Below, in pieces: positions 37,158 to 46,506 of a stretch of DNA of 64,000 nucleotides. This stretch comes from Wukongibacter sp050859025 (GTDB taxonomy: Bacteria > Bacillota > Clostridia > Peptostreptococcales > Caminicellaceae). The notes under the pieces were generated by a model, which did no database searches, was not told the origin of the DNA, and saw only the letters and a program-made list of their open reading frames with translations. The number at the start of each line of letters is the position of its first letter. Position 1 is the stretch's first letter. The DNA lies in NCBI RefSeq assembly GCF_050859025.1, contig NZ_CP138200.1, positions 2,356,001 to 2,420,000 of the forward strand. Direction: 5' to 3'. The position numbers and the translations under genes are program-made.

Positions 37158-38192
37158 ATGGTATTATTTAATATGTTTAGCAAAGATATTGGTATAGATT
37201 TAGGTACTGCTAATACATTGGTGAATGTAAAGGGAAAAGGGATAGTAGTTCGTGAACCGTCTGTGGTTGCTATACAGGAGGATACAAAGGATGTGCTTGC
37301 TGTAGGTTTAGAAGCAAAGAAGATGATTGGTAGAACTCCTGGAAATATTATAGCTATTAGACCTCTTAAGGATGGAGTAATTGCGGATTTTGATACTACT
37401 CAAAGTATGCTAAAATATTTTATTAAAAGAGCGTATCCTAATAGTTCACTACTTTTCAGACCAAGGGTGTTGGTCTGTGTTCCTTCAGGTGTTACAGAGG
37501 TTGAAAAGAGAGCTGTAATTGAAGCTACTGAACAAGCTGGTGCAAAGGAAGCATACTTAATAGAAGAGCCAATGGCAGCTGCTATAGGTGCTGGATTACC
37601 TGTTGCGGAACCAACTGGAAGCATGGTTGTTGATGTTGGTGGAGGAACAACTGAGATTGCGGTTATTTCATTGGGAGGAATAGTTACAAGTAAATCCATA
37701 AGAATCGGCGGAGATGAAATGGATGAAGCTATAGTTTACTATATTAAAAAGGAATATAACCTAATGATTGGTGAAAGAACTGCTGAGGAAACTAAAATAA
37801 CTATTGGATCTGCATTTCCAAAGGTTAAGGAAGAAAGAATGGAAATAAGAGGTAGAGACTTAGTTACGGGACTTCCAAAAACCCTTACTATTACATCTAC
37901 CGAGATATTAAATGCCTTAAGTGAACCTGTTAATTCAATAATTGAGGGTATTAAAATAACCTTAGAAAAAACGCCTCCAGAGCTTGCATCGGATATAATG
38001 GAGCATGGAATAATGATAACAGGTGGTGGAGCTCTTCTAGATGGATTAGATAAGCTTATAAAAGAGGAAACGGGTATGCCTGTAGGTATTGCTGAAGAGC
38101 CACTAGATTGCGTTGCTTTAGGTACAGGAGTTGCACTAGAAAATTACGATTTGCTTAAAAGAGTGTTTATTTCTCCTAGGAGGGGTCTTTAG
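37158..38192 (+). CDS. mreB: rod shape-determining protein MreB
   Basis: A 344-residue bacterial actin homologue that organises lateral wall synthesis. The phosphate-1 loop is I-G-I-D-L-G-T-A-N-T at residues 11-20, phosphate-2 V-V-D-V-G-G-G-T-T-E near 158, and the adenosine motif I-T-G-G-G-A near 292. The length fits the family. First gene of mreBCD-pbp2; ribosome binding site AAGGAGAAGG. Confidence 0.97.
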   Translation: MVLFNMFSKDIGIDLGTANTLVNVKGKGIVVREPSVVAIQEDTKDVLAVGLEAKKMIGRTPGNIIAIRPLKDGVIADFDTTQSMLKYFIKRAYPNSSLLFRPRVLVCVPSGVTEVEKRAVIEATEQAGAKEAYLIEEPMAAAIGAGLPVAEPTGSMVVDVGGGTTEIAVISLGGIVTSKSIRIGGDEMDEAIVYYIKKEYNLMIGERTAEETKITIGSAFPKVKEERMEIRGRDLVTGLPKTLTITSTEILNALSEPVNSIIEGIKITLEKTPPELASDIMEHGIMITGGGALLDGLDKLIKEETGMPVGIAEEPLDCVALGTGVALENYDLLKRVFISPRRGL

Positions 38193-38264
38193 ATAAATTC
38201 TAAGGACTAGATTAAACTAAAGTGTTGACTAATATAAAGAAAAGTAAAAAGTGGTGATTAGCAA

Positions 38265-39101
38265 ATGTTTAATATATTTAAAAGGAAAATAATGATAGTA
38301 GCAATTGTTACTATCATTTTACTCGTTATAATAGGAATCACCTTTGGGGGAAGAGAAAATTTAACATCTGCTGAGAGGGTGGTAGGAAATACATTGACTC
38401 CAATTCAAAGATTTTTCCAATTGGGGAGTAATTTTATATCTGATTTAGTAGACCCAGTTTTAAATATTTGGAAGTTAGATGAAGAAAATGAAAATCTGAG
38501 AGAGGAAAATGTTAAGCTTCAAAATGAGATAATTAAATTAAAGCTTAGTATAAGGGAATATGAAGATCTAAAGAGTCTTAGGAAAGCTTTAAACTATGCA
38601 AGTGACAATAATATTAAGGATTATGTTACTTGTAATGTAATTGCTAAGGATCCTGGCAATTGGTTTAGTATTTTTACAATTGATGTAGGTCTAAAGGATG
38701 GTATAGGTAAAAATAGTACTGTAACAAACGGAGATGGGCTAATTGGATTAGTCTATGAGGTTGGTGATTCATGGGCTAAGGTAATAACAATAATTGATAA
38801 TATAAGCCGTGTAAGCTTTGAAACCCTAAGTGAAGAAAATGGTAACATTGGACTGATCAATGGTGATGGAGATGCAATCCTAAAGGGGTATTTATTCGAT
38901 CATGAGGCTGAGGTTAAAATCGGCGATAAAATAGTGACTTCTGGACTTGGATTGTACCCTAAGGGAATTCAAATTGGAAAAATAAAAGAGGTTATTGTAA
39001 AAGAAGATGAGCTATTGAAAAGTATTTTAGTTGAACCAAGTGTGAACTTCAAGAAATTAGATAGAGTTTTTGTTATACCTAAGAAAAATTTAGAGGATTA
39101 A
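38265..39101 (+). CDS. mreC: rod shape-determining protein MreC
   Basis: A 278-residue bitopic membrane protein with one N-terminal helix (about 8-27), a coiled coil (about 68-105) and a C-terminal beta domain. The tract T-V-T-N-G-D-G-L-I-G and T-S-G-L-G-L-Y-P-K-G are MreC hallmarks. It scaffolds MreB, MreD, RodA and PBP2. Confidence 0.95.
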   Translation: MFNIFKRKIMIVAIVTIILLVIIGITFGGRENLTSAERVVGNTLTPIQRFFQLGSNFISDLVDPVLNIWKLDEENENLREENVKLQNEIIKLKLSIREYEDLKSLRKALNYASDNNIKDYVTCNVIAKDPGNWFSIFTIDVGLKDGIGKNSTVTNGDGLIGLVYEVGDSWAKVITIIDNISRVSFETLSEENGNIGLINGDGDAILKGYLFDHEAEVKIGDKIVTSGLGLYPKGIQIGKIKEVIVKEDELLKSILVEPSVNFKKLDRVFVIPKKNLED

Positions 39102-39112
39102 AGGGGTTAAAA

Positions 39113-39586
39113 ATGAATGTATATTGGTTAGTGGCAATGATTATTGGTAATTTTATACTACAGTCTACTATTTTTCAATATTTCCGAGTTGCAGGTATTT
39201 TACCTAATACAGCTTTATTAATAGTAGTGACGATTAGTATTCTATATGGAAAGAAAAAAGGGGTTATGGCTGGAGCTTTAGCTGGACTATTGCAAGATAT
39301 TTTTTTCGGAAAGGCTATAGGTATAAATATACTAATATATTCTTCAATTGGGTATATTATAGGTGGAGTAGAAAACAAGGTTTTTAAAGATAATTATGTA
39401 ACTCCGTTTTTATTTATATTAACTACAACAATATACTATCACAGTATATACTTTGTGTTTATGCATTTCCTTAGGCAATCTGTTAATTACATATCAATCT
39501 TGGAATCTATCGTTATGATTGAGGTGATATATAATCTGATCGTTGGTATTATTTTTTATAGGGTAATGTATAAGAAAGTTTATTGA
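39113..39586 (+). CDS. mreD: rod shape-determining protein MreD
   Basis: A 157-residue polytopic membrane protein with about five helices, 11 nt after mreC. It contains the conserved L-L-Q-D-I-F-F-G segment near residue 60. Partner of MreC in the elongasome. Confidence 0.93.
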   Translation: MNVYWLVAMIIGNFILQSTIFQYFRVAGILPNTALLIVVTISILYGKKKGVMAGALAGLLQDIFFGKAIGINILIYSSIGYIIGGVENKVFKDNYVTPFLFILTTTIYYHSIYFVFMHFLRQSVNYISILESIVMIEVIYNLIVGIIFYRVMYKKVY

Positions 39587-39676
39587 CATAATTTTTATAG
39601 AAAATTCAAGAAAGTAAAAGGAGTGATGGGATGCTCCTAAATATTTACTAATTATAATTTGGGGGATAGATAAGGC

Positions 39677-42604
39677 ATGTTAGAAAAACTAAGGGATAGG
39701 AATAATCAGATTATTTTAGGTTTTATAATAGTTTTCTTAATTCTATTTATAAGACTTTCAAATTTGACTATAGTTGAAGGCGAAAAAAGAAGGGAAAGTT
39801 CTGAAAACATTAGAAAAAAGGATATTCCTATTGTAGCTCCTAGAGGGGAGATTAAGGATAGAAATGGTGTTTTAATAGCAGGAAATGTACCCAGTTTTAC
39901 TGTACAGCTTATTAGGAGTGAATTGCCAAAGAAGGAACTAGAAGAGGTTGCAATCAAGTTGATGGGTATGTTGGATAAAAAGGGTGAAAGTCATATTGAA
40001 TTTCCAATATTTATTGAGGATGGTGAATACTATTATTCATATGATAGAGAAATTGAAAACTGGCTCCAATCTTTAGGGAAGGGATATGAAAATCTCAAGG
40101 ATGCTGAGGCCGTATTTGATAAAATAGTAGCAGAGAACCTACCATTTGAAAATTTGGAAAAGGCAAAGGCTCAAGAATATTTAATAGCTATGAACATAAC
40201 TCCGCCTATTTCTGTCAGCAAAATGAAATTTCTAGCTGAGATGGAGAAAGAGGGTTTTTTAGGAAGATATGGCCTAGATATTAATATCGATGCTGAGGAA
40301 GCTTTTAAAAAGATAAGAGATAAATATAAAATTAGCAGTGAGTATTCTGATATAGATGCTAGAAAGATTCTAACTATTAGGGATGCTTTGAAACAACAAG
40401 GATACTTGCAATATATCCCTCTTAGAATTGCATCAGATATATCTGAGGAGACTGCTATATTGATTGAAGAAGATGGAGTGGAACTACCAGGAATTGTCGT
40501 TGCTATGGAGCCAAAACGACAATATAAAAAAGGTGATTTAGCAGCACATGTAATAGGATATCTTGGAAAAATATCTAGAGAATGGGAAATTAAGAAATAT
40601 GTAAATGAAAATAAATATTCGAAAAGTGATATAATTGGTAAAACTGGAATTGAAGGTAAATATGAATTGGTACTGAAGGGGCAAAATGGTGTAAAGTCTG
40701 TTGAAGTTGATACCTATGGAAGAACGGTAAATGAATTAGGGGAAGTTGTAAAACCTGTGCCAGGAAAGAATATATACTTAACTATTGATAGCAATTTGCA
40801 AAAAATTGCTGAGGATAATCTGAAATATGCTCTTGAAGAAATACAAAAAGGTGGGACATTTAAAAGTAAATGGGGAGACTATACCTATAATGATAAGACC
40901 CTTAAAAATGCTACTTCTGGCTCAGTAGTAGTAGTTGATGTAAATACAGGTGAGATTTTGGCATTGGCAAATTATCCGTCCTATTCGCCTGAGCTTTTTG
41001 CAACTGGTATTTCAAATAAGGATTATCAGAGCCTATTGCCTAAAAATAAAAGAGACCCTATAGCTCCAAGACCTTTATACAACATTGCTTCATTGACAGC
41101 AGTACAACCCGGATCAATATTCAAGATGCTTGTTGGTTTAACTGCGATAGAACACGGTTTAGATCCTGCAAGACAGTTTGTAGATGGGAAGTATATAAAA
41201 ATTGGAGATAAAACCTTTGGTAGCTGGATGTGGAATGATTATAGGATGTCTCATGGTAATAATATAGATTTATATAAAGCCATTGAGGAATCGGTTAATT
41301 ATTACTTTTTTAATCTTTCTATGGATTATGATTATTATAAAAAGAAACCTTTAAATCTTGGGATAAATATCAATTCGTTCTTAGAATATGCTGAAAAATT
41401 TGGTCTAGGAGATAAAACAGGAATTGAAATTGGGGAAGTAGCTTATGGGGTTCCAGACCCTGAAAGAAAGGCAAGAACTATTAAGTATTTGCTTAAAAGA
41501 AAATTAGAAGGGATTTCAAAGGATTATTTTGAAGATGATATTCTTAATGATGAAGAGAAGCTAGATAATGTTTTAACTGAAATCGTTAGTTGGGGAGATG
41601 AAAGTCCTACAAAAAATACAGTTGTCAAACGCTTAATGACAGTTGGTGTGAAAGAAGAAAAAATTGATGAGTTAGCAGATATAATAAAATACAGTTACTT
41701 TAATCAAATGAAATTTAAAGAGGGAGATGCATTCAATCTTTCTATTGGGCAAGGAGATCACGCTTATACTCCACTTCAGATGGCAAGATACATATCGGCT
41801 ATTTCCAACGGTGGTTATCTAAATGATTTGAGACTTACAAAGAAAATTGGGGACGAGATTGTAAAGGGAAAAGCTGCTGAAAAAATAGAATTAAGAAATG
41901 ACGACAATTTGAACCATATAAAGAAAGCTATGCTGCAAGTAACGCAGGGTTCAAAGGGAACGGCAAGAACCCTATTTAGGGATTTTCCTGTTAAGGTAGC
42001 CGCTAAGACAGGTACTGCTGAGAGATTTGGTAAAATACCTCCAGAAAGTGAGGTAGATTATTTAAAGCAGCATTTAAGTCAAATTGCTCCTGGTATATCC
42101 TTTGAAAGTATAGACTCAAAGTCATCGGAGATTTTGAAACAGAGAAAAGAAGAGTTATTAAAATTACAAGATGAATTAGAAAATATTCAAGAAGAACTGA
42201 CTACTTTGGAGGAAGCTAGTTCTGGTGATGAGGATGGAAATAATGATGAGTTACAGAAGAAAATAGATAAGGTTACAGCTCAAAGGGATAAAGCGAAGAA
42301 GAAAATAATAGCTAAGCTGACTAAAGGGTACTTTGATGAAGGGACAATAATGAGGGAGGCAATTAAAAGATTAACAAATGACAAAGTTACAGACGAGGAT
42401 ATAGATAGATTCAAAGAGGATTATGATAACTTTGCTTGGTTTGTTTTTTTTGCACCCTATGAAAAGCCAGAAATTGCGGTGGTTACCCTATTATTTCAAG
42501 GTGGACACGGAGGATATGGTGGCCCTATTGCAAGGGAAATATTTGCTGAGTATTTTGAATTAAAAACGCCAGACGAAGAAGAGGCTGAGATTATAACGAA
42601 TTAA
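39677..42604 (+). CDS. mrdA: penicillin-binding protein 2 (class B transpeptidase) with coiled-coil insertion
   Basis: 975 residues, well above the usual 600-720 for PBP2. A membrane helix at about 13-30 precedes the class B dimerisation domain (A-P-R-G-E-I-K-D-R-N-G near 55). The transpeptidase motifs are intact: S-I-F-K (Ser480), S-V-N (Ser539), K-T-G (Lys777). The excess lies within the transpeptidase domain. One insert lies between the S-V-N and K-T-G boxes. A second, charged and largely coiled-coil one runs from about 785 to 917, after which F-A-W-F-V-F-F-A-P restores the family pattern. The position after mreBCD supports an elongation-specific PBP2. Confidence 0.93.
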   Translation: MLEKLRDRNNQIILGFIIVFLILFIRLSNLTIVEGEKRRESSENIRKKDIPIVAPRGEIKDRNGVLIAGNVPSFTVQLIRSELPKKELEEVAIKLMGMLDKKGESHIEFPIFIEDGEYYYSYDREIENWLQSLGKGYENLKDAEAVFDKIVAENLPFENLEKAKAQEYLIAMNITPPISVSKMKFLAEMEKEGFLGRYGLDINIDAEEAFKKIRDKYKISSEYSDIDARKILTIRDALKQQGYLQYIPLRIASDISEETAILIEEDGVELPGIVVAMEPKRQYKKGDLAAHVIGYLGKISREWEIKKYVNENKYSKSDIIGKTGIEGKYELVLKGQNGVKSVEVDTYGRTVNELGEVVKPVPGKNIYLTIDSNLQKIAEDNLKYALEEIQKGGTFKSKWGDYTYNDKTLKNATSGSVVVVDVNTGEILALANYPSYSPELFATGISNKDYQSLLPKNKRDPIAPRPLYNIASLTAVQPGSIFKMLVGLTAIEHGLDPARQFVDGKYIKIGDKTFGSWMWNDYRMSHGNNIDLYKAIEESVNYYFFNLSMDYDYYKKKPLNLGININSFLEYAEKFGLGDKTGIEIGEVAYGVPDPERKARTIKYLLKRKLEGISKDYFEDDILNDEEKLDNVLTEIVSWGDESPTKNTVVKRLMTVGVKEEKIDELADIIKYSYFNQMKFKEGDAFNLSIGQGDHAYTPLQMARYISAISNGGYLNDLRLTKKIGDEIVKGKAAEKIELRNDDNLNHIKKAMLQVTQGSKGTARTLFRDFPVKVAAKTGTAERFGKIPPESEVDYLKQHLSQIAPGISFESIDSKSSEILKQRKEELLKLQDELENIQEELTTLEEASSGDEDGNNDELQKKIDKVTAQRDKAKKKIIAKLTKGYFDEGTIMREAIKRLTNDKVTDEDIDRFKEDYDNFAWFVFFAPYEKPEIAVVTLLFQGGHGGYGGPIAREIFAEYFELKTPDEEEAEIITN

Positions 42605-42658
42605 AAAATCTGAAAGAAAAAAATTTCCGAATATTAACATTGTCTTACAAAAGGCATA

Positions 42659-42688
42659 AATGCTGAGGAATATTAGTGCCTCAGCATT
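42659..42688 (+). terminator. terminator-like hairpin after mrdA
   Basis: A perfect 10-bp stem (42659-42668 with 42679-42688), a 10-nt loop and an AT-rich but T-poor tail, 55 nt after the stop. Confidence 0.65.
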
Positions 42689-42844
42689 ATTTATAATAAT
42701 TTCACATATAAAAGAAGGAAAATGCCATTCATTGAAGAAATACTAATTTATAACTGAGGAATTGCATAATTCTAACTTACTAACTCGGCACAATCACATA
42801 ATATATATGGTGTAGATTTAGGTTTTTAAAACTATATGTATTAG

Positions 42845-42945
42845 AGATAAATAGCTTAAAGGTGTAATAAATTTCAAATAGGAAAAATGTAGAAGTATTC
42901 ATCATTTTCTTTAAAATTTCTTTAAAATGTTAAGGCCGTTTATCT
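42845..42945. repeat. family C palindromic element, copy 1
   Basis: An imperfect palindrome of about 100 nt with tips AGATAAA and GTTTATCT and a shared interior AATAAATTTCAAATA. Directly followed by a family A tip element; the second copy at 55134 is followed by family A in the same way. Confidence 0.6.
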
Positions 42946-42980
42946 ATAGAGAGTTCCAAGTTTTGACTGGAATCTCTATA
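42945..42980. repeat. family A palindromic element, tips only (36 nt)
   Basis: A 13-bp stem with one bulge (TATAGAGAGTTCCA with TGGAATCTCTATA). The interior of the element is missing. Confidence 0.65.
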
Positions 42981-43020
42981 TAATAAGTTTTTTAGAATGG
43001 TAATTATGCAATTTGCTTAA

Positions 43021-43049
43021 TTGATAATTTTTGTATTTTAACTTATATA
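43021..43049 (+). promoter_or_regulatory. minC: candidate min operon promoter
   Basis: TTGATA at 43021-43026, 17 nt, TATATA at 43044-43049. A moderate match, 113 nt before minC. Confidence 0.35.
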
Positions 43050-43162
43050 GTGGGATTCTTCAGAGTAAGAGCCAGAGAATCTAGTTAGTCTATAGTTATA
43101 GAAAGTAGACATTTTTACTGTAAGACTTTTTATATAGTTATAAATATGGAGGTAGCTTTTAA

Positions 43163-43789
43163 ATGACTCTTAATAATAATATAGAATTTAAAGGAACAAA
43201 GGATGGGTTAGTTATACATCTCGATGAATCCTGTGAGTATGAAAAGTTAAAGCAACAATTAATTGAAAGGCTAGAACATGCAAAGAATTTTTTTGTAGGA
43301 GCTAAAATAGCGGGAATTGAAGGTAGAGAACTAGATAATAATGAGGAAAGCGAAATAATTGATTTAATCAACAATAGATTTGGAATGGTTATGGTAGAGA
43401 AACCAGTAGTATACTCGAAGCAAGAAGAAGAAGTTTTTTCGGGATTAGAAGAAGGGATAACTAAGTTTATTAAATCAACAGTGCGCTCTGGAAGAAAAAT
43501 AAAATTTGATGGTAATGTGGTTGTTATGGGAGATATTAATCCTGGAGCTGAGGTTGTTGCCTATGGTAATATAGTCGTAATGGGAGCTTTAAGAGGTATT
43601 GCTCATGCTGGGGCCAATGGTAATAATGAAGCTATTGTATCTGCCTTTAAGCTTCAACCAACGCAGCTAAGAATAGGAAGCCTTATAGCAAGGGCTCCAG
43701 ATAATAGTTCGTATAATCCCAAATACCCTGAGATAGCTTTCGTAAGGGATGAAATGATTCAGATTGAACCGTATCTTACAAAAAAATAG
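43163..43789 (+). CDS. minC: septum site-determining protein MinC
   Basis: A 208-residue FtsZ assembly inhibitor: an N-terminal MinC_N domain and a C-terminal beta-helix domain, with the family's G-D-I-N-P-G-A-E-V-V-A-Y-G-N-I repeats near residues 125-145 that bind MinD. Acts at the cell poles. ATG follows TGGAGGTAG. First gene of minCDE. Confidence 0.95.
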   Translation: MTLNNNIEFKGTKDGLVIHLDESCEYEKLKQQLIERLEHAKNFFVGAKIAGIEGRELDNNEESEIIDLINNRFGMVMVEKPVVYSKQEEEVFSGLEEGITKFIKSTVRSGRKIKFDGNVVVMGDINPGAEVVAYGNIVVMGALRGIAHAGANGNNEAIVSAFKLQPTQLRIGSLIARAPDNSSYNPKYPEIAFVRDEMIQIEPYLTKK

Positions 43790-43814
43790 ATAATTTTACA
43801 GGAGGGAAATTGTC

Positions 43815-44612
43815 ATGGGCGAAGTGATTGTTATTACATCTGGAAAAGGTGGAGTTGGTAAAACAACTACTACTGCAAATATAGGAGCAAGTCTTGCAAT
43901 ATTGGGAAAGAAAGTGGTTGTTTTAGATGCAGATATTGGACTAAGAAATTTAGATGTTGTATTGGGCTTAGAAAATAGGATAGTTTATGACCTTGTTGAT
44001 GTAGTTGAGGGAGTTTGTAGGCTAAAGCAGGGTTTGATAAAGGATAAGAGGTTTGATGGACTTCATTTATTGCCTGCTGCACAAACAAAGGATAAGAATG
44101 CTGTATCGCCAAAGCAAATGCAGGACTTATGTAATGATCTTAAAGAGGTTTTTGACTATGTTTTAGTAGATTGTCCTGCTGGTATTGAGCAAGGCTTTAA
44201 GAATGCTATTGCAGGAGCTGATAGGGCGGTTGTTGTTACAACCCCAGAAATATCTGCTGTAAGAGATGCTGATAGGATAATTGGACTATTAGAAGCAGCT
44301 GAATTAAATGATCCAATGCTTATAGTAAATAGGATAAGAATTGAAATGGTCAAAAAGGGAGATATGATGAACATCGAGGATATGACAGATATCTTAGCTA
44401 TAGATTTATTGGGAATAGTGCCAGATGATGAATATATTGTTATTTCTACAAATAAGGGTGAGCCTGCAGCAAAGGATGAAAAATCTCTGGCAGGACAAGC
44501 CTTTAGAAACATTGCAAGAAGAATAACTGGGGAAGAGGTTCCATTTTTAGACTTGGATACGCAAGAGGGGTTTATGGTTAGATTAGCTAAATTATTTGGA
44601 TTAAATAAGTAA
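43815..44612 (+). CDS. minD: septum site-determining protein MinD
   Basis: A 265-residue membrane-associated P-loop ATPase. It has the deviant Walker A G-K-G-G-V-G-K-T-T at residues 10-18, V-L-D-A-D-I-G near 36, and a C-terminal amphipathic tail (F-M-V-R-L-A-K-L-F-G) for membrane targeting. Recruits MinC and is released by MinE. Confidence 0.97.
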   Translation: MGEVIVITSGKGGVGKTTTTANIGASLAILGKKVVVLDADIGLRNLDVVLGLENRIVYDLVDVVEGVCRLKQGLIKDKRFDGLHLLPAAQTKDKNAVSPKQMQDLCNDLKEVFDYVLVDCPAGIEQGFKNAIAGADRAVVVTTPEISAVRDADRIIGLLEAAELNDPMLIVNRIRIEMVKKGDMMNIEDMTDILAIDLLGIVPDDEYIVISTNKGEPAAKDEKSLAGQAFRNIARRITGEEVPFLDLDTQEGFMVRLAKLFGLNK

Positions 44613-44624
44613 GGGGGGAAACCA

Positions 44625-44900
44625 ATGCTAGATGTTTTTAAGTTTTTTGGGAAATCTGAAGGAACAAGTAAAGATGTTGCAAAGGATAGGCTAAAGCTAG
44701 TCTTGGTTCATGATAGAACTAACTGTTCTGCTAATTTCTTAGAAATGGTCAAGGGAGATTTATTAAATGTAATATCTGATTATATGGAGATTGAAGAAGA
44801 TGGACTTGATATTAGAATTACTAAAACAAAGAGACAAGATGACAAGGTTATGCCTGCACTCGTTGCAAATATTCCGATAAAAAAGATGAAGAATAGATAA
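44625..44900 (+). CDS. minE: cell division topological specificity factor MinE
   Basis: A 91-residue MinE with the K-D-R-L-K-L-V-L-V-H-D-R segment near residue 22, which in this family is the MinD-stimulating region. Twelve nt after minD. Presence of MinE implies an oscillating Min system, as in several Clostridia, rather than DivIVA-only placement. Confidence 0.95.
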   Translation: MLDVFKFFGKSEGTSKDVAKDRLKLVLVHDRTNCSANFLEMVKGDLLNVISDYMEIEEDGLDIRITKTKRQDDKVMPALVANIPIKKMKNR

Positions 44901-44917
44901 ATAATCATTCAAATTTG

Positions 44918-44945
44918 AAGCCCAGAAATAAAAGGGCTTTTTTAT
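44918..44945 (+). terminator. intrinsic terminator after minE
   Basis: AAGCCC and GGGCTT around a 10-nt loop, followed by a T-rich stretch. Confidence 0.75.
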
Positions 44946-45000
44946 TTTTTTGGCGGTTTATTGAAGAAAAATCTGACTAAAAGAATGGAGTCTAATATTT

Positions 45001-45051
45001 CTCAACTTTATTGCATAATTTCATACTCAATAGTTTTACAATAAAGTTGAG
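45001..45051. promoter_or_regulatory. 13-bp inverted repeat overlapping the rodA promoter
   Basis: A perfect inverted repeat, CTCAACTTTATTG at 45001-45013 and its complement at 45039-45051, 25 nt apart. The right half contains the -35 element of the rodA promoter, so it could be a looped operator. Confidence 0.4.
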
Positions 45052-45076
45052 CCGAAGAAGGATTTTGTGTTATAAT
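45047..45076 (+). promoter_or_regulatory. rodA: rodA promoter
   Basis: TTGAGC at 45047-45052, 18 nt, then TATAAT at 45071-45076 with an extended TG motif (TGTTATAAT). Confidence 0.55.
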
Positions 45077-45113
45077 GCTTTAAGGTAAAATATTTAACCT
45101 CAAGAGGTGTTTT

Positions 45114-46271
45114 ATGTTTGACAGAAGATTATTGAAAAATATTGATTTGGGACTAATTGTCATAGTACTATTAATATTTATTATTGGTGTTATAATAATT
45201 ACTAGTGCAACAAATGTAATAGATTTAACTAAGGATACATCATTTAAAGAAGCCATAGATGATATATTGAAAAATGGAATAAAGAGGCAGCCGAAGGTTC
45301 AAATTATAGCCTTTATGATAGGTGTAGTAGCTATATTAGGAATATTATGTGTTGATTACAATTCTTTTGGTGAAGCATATAAAATTCTATATGTTATTTC
45401 AATATTATTGTTGTTGCTGGTTTATGTCCCAGGTCTTGCTATTGATCCCAGCTTGAGGGGCGGAGCGAGGAGTTGGATTGATCTTGGAATAATTGATCTA
45501 CAAACCTCTGAAATTGCTAAGCTTGGATTCATATTATCCTTTGCAAAGTATGTTGAGGAGAGATATGAAAATCTTAATACAATTAAAGATCTAATTGGGC
45601 CATTAATTTTTGTTGTTCCCTTTGTATTGTTACTATTAAAGCAGCCGGACTTAGGATCGGCCCTGGTATTTATTATAATTGCTTTTGGTATGATGTTTGT
45701 AGCGGGCATTAACATGAAAATTGTAATATACGGAGGGTTAATAGGTATTTCATCCATGCCTTTGGTTTATAATTTTTTAAAGCCCCATCAGAAGAGAAGA
45801 ATAGATGCTTTTCTCAATCCATCTGATACTTCCCTAAACTATCACGTAAACAAGTCCAAGACTGCTATTGGATCAGGAATGATGTATGGAAAGGGAATAT
45901 TTAAGGGAACTTATCATAGAGGAGATTTCTTGCCGGTGCAGGAAACTGACTTTATTTATGCGGTTTTAGGTGAAGAGTTGGGTCTAATTGGTTGCACTGT
46001 TATATTAGTTTTGTATTTTCTGTTTTTATATAAAATGGTTAATATAGGTAAGAACGCTAAGGATATTTATGGAATGTTGGTTGTTACAGGAGTTACATTT
46101 ATGTTTGCTTTTCAAGTGATAGAAAATATAGGTATGACCATAGGAATTTTACCTGTTACAGGAGTTACTCTTCCATTTTTAAGTTATGGAGGAAGCTCAC
46201 TTATAACTAGCTTGATTGCCTTAGGTCTTGTCTTAAACGTTTCAATGAGAAATAAGAAGATAAAATTTTAG
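45114..46271 (+). CDS. rodA: RodA, SEDS-family peptidoglycan polymerase
   Basis: A 385-residue polytopic SEDS protein (RodA/FtsW/SpoVE). It has about ten helices. The segments G-G-A-R-S-W-I-D-L near 117, K-Q-P-D-L-G-S-A near 178, the large loop with N-Y-H-V-N-K-S-K-T-A-I-G-S-G, and P-F-L-S-Y-G-G-S-S near the end are family signatures. RodA is preferred to FtsW because of the neighbouring min and mre/PBP2 genes; sequence alone does not decide it firmly. Confidence 0.9.
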   Translation: MFDRRLLKNIDLGLIVIVLLIFIIGVIIITSATNVIDLTKDTSFKEAIDDILKNGIKRQPKVQIIAFMIGVVAILGILCVDYNSFGEAYKILYVISILLLLLVYVPGLAIDPSLRGGARSWIDLGIIDLQTSEIAKLGFILSFAKYVEERYENLNTIKDLIGPLIFVVPFVLLLLKQPDLGSALVFIIIAFGMMFVAGINMKIVIYGGLIGISSMPLVYNFLKPHQKRRIDAFLNPSDTSLNYHVNKSKTAIGSGMMYGKGIFKGTYHRGDFLPVQETDFIYAVLGEELGLIGCTVILVLYFLFLYKMVNIGKNAKDIYGMLVVTGVTFMFAFQVIENIGMTIGILPVTGVTLPFLSYGGSSLITSLIALGLVLNVSMRNKKIKF

Positions 46272-46295
46272 AAAGATTCCTTCATGGAATCTTTC
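46271..46295 (+). terminator. hairpin at the end of rodA
   Basis: A perfect 10-bp stem (46271-46280 with 46286-46295) and a 5-nt loop starting at the stop codon; no T tract follows. A near copy recurs at 46445-46469. Confidence 0.55.
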
Positions 46296-46500
46296 AGATT
46301 GTTGACAAAGTCAACAAGATGATAGGCTGTTGAGAAATCTGAAGTTCAAGGCGTGCTGAAATCAAGAGACCGCAGCGTATATAGACATACGTAAGGGTTC
46401 TTGATTGAAGCGACAACGAAGAAATTCAGGTTTGTCATCAGCTTGAAAGATTTCTTCATGGAATCTTTCAGATTGTTAATAAAGTTAACAAGATGGTAGG
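46271..46500. repeat. structured composite repeat downstream of rodA
   Basis: Two near-identical copies of about 56 nt (46271-46328 and 46444-46500), each with a GAAAGATT-type hairpin and a TTGTTGAC/GTCAACAA-type hairpin. They flank a 118-nt nested palindrome (46325-46443) with at least four stacked stems, among them AGGCTG/CAGCTT, AATCAAGAGACC/GGGTTCTTGATT and CGTAT/ATACG. It looks like an inserted non-autonomous element or a structured RNA. The base composition is richer in GC than the surroundings. Confidence 0.6.
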
Positions 46501-46506
46501 TAATTT

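Noticed and set aside
39618..39640. Four-codon frame M-G-C-S with AAAGGAG in front, or AGGAG/CTCCT hairpin, before PBP2
   Set aside because: Too short to separate from chance; no terminator or conserved leader pattern follows.
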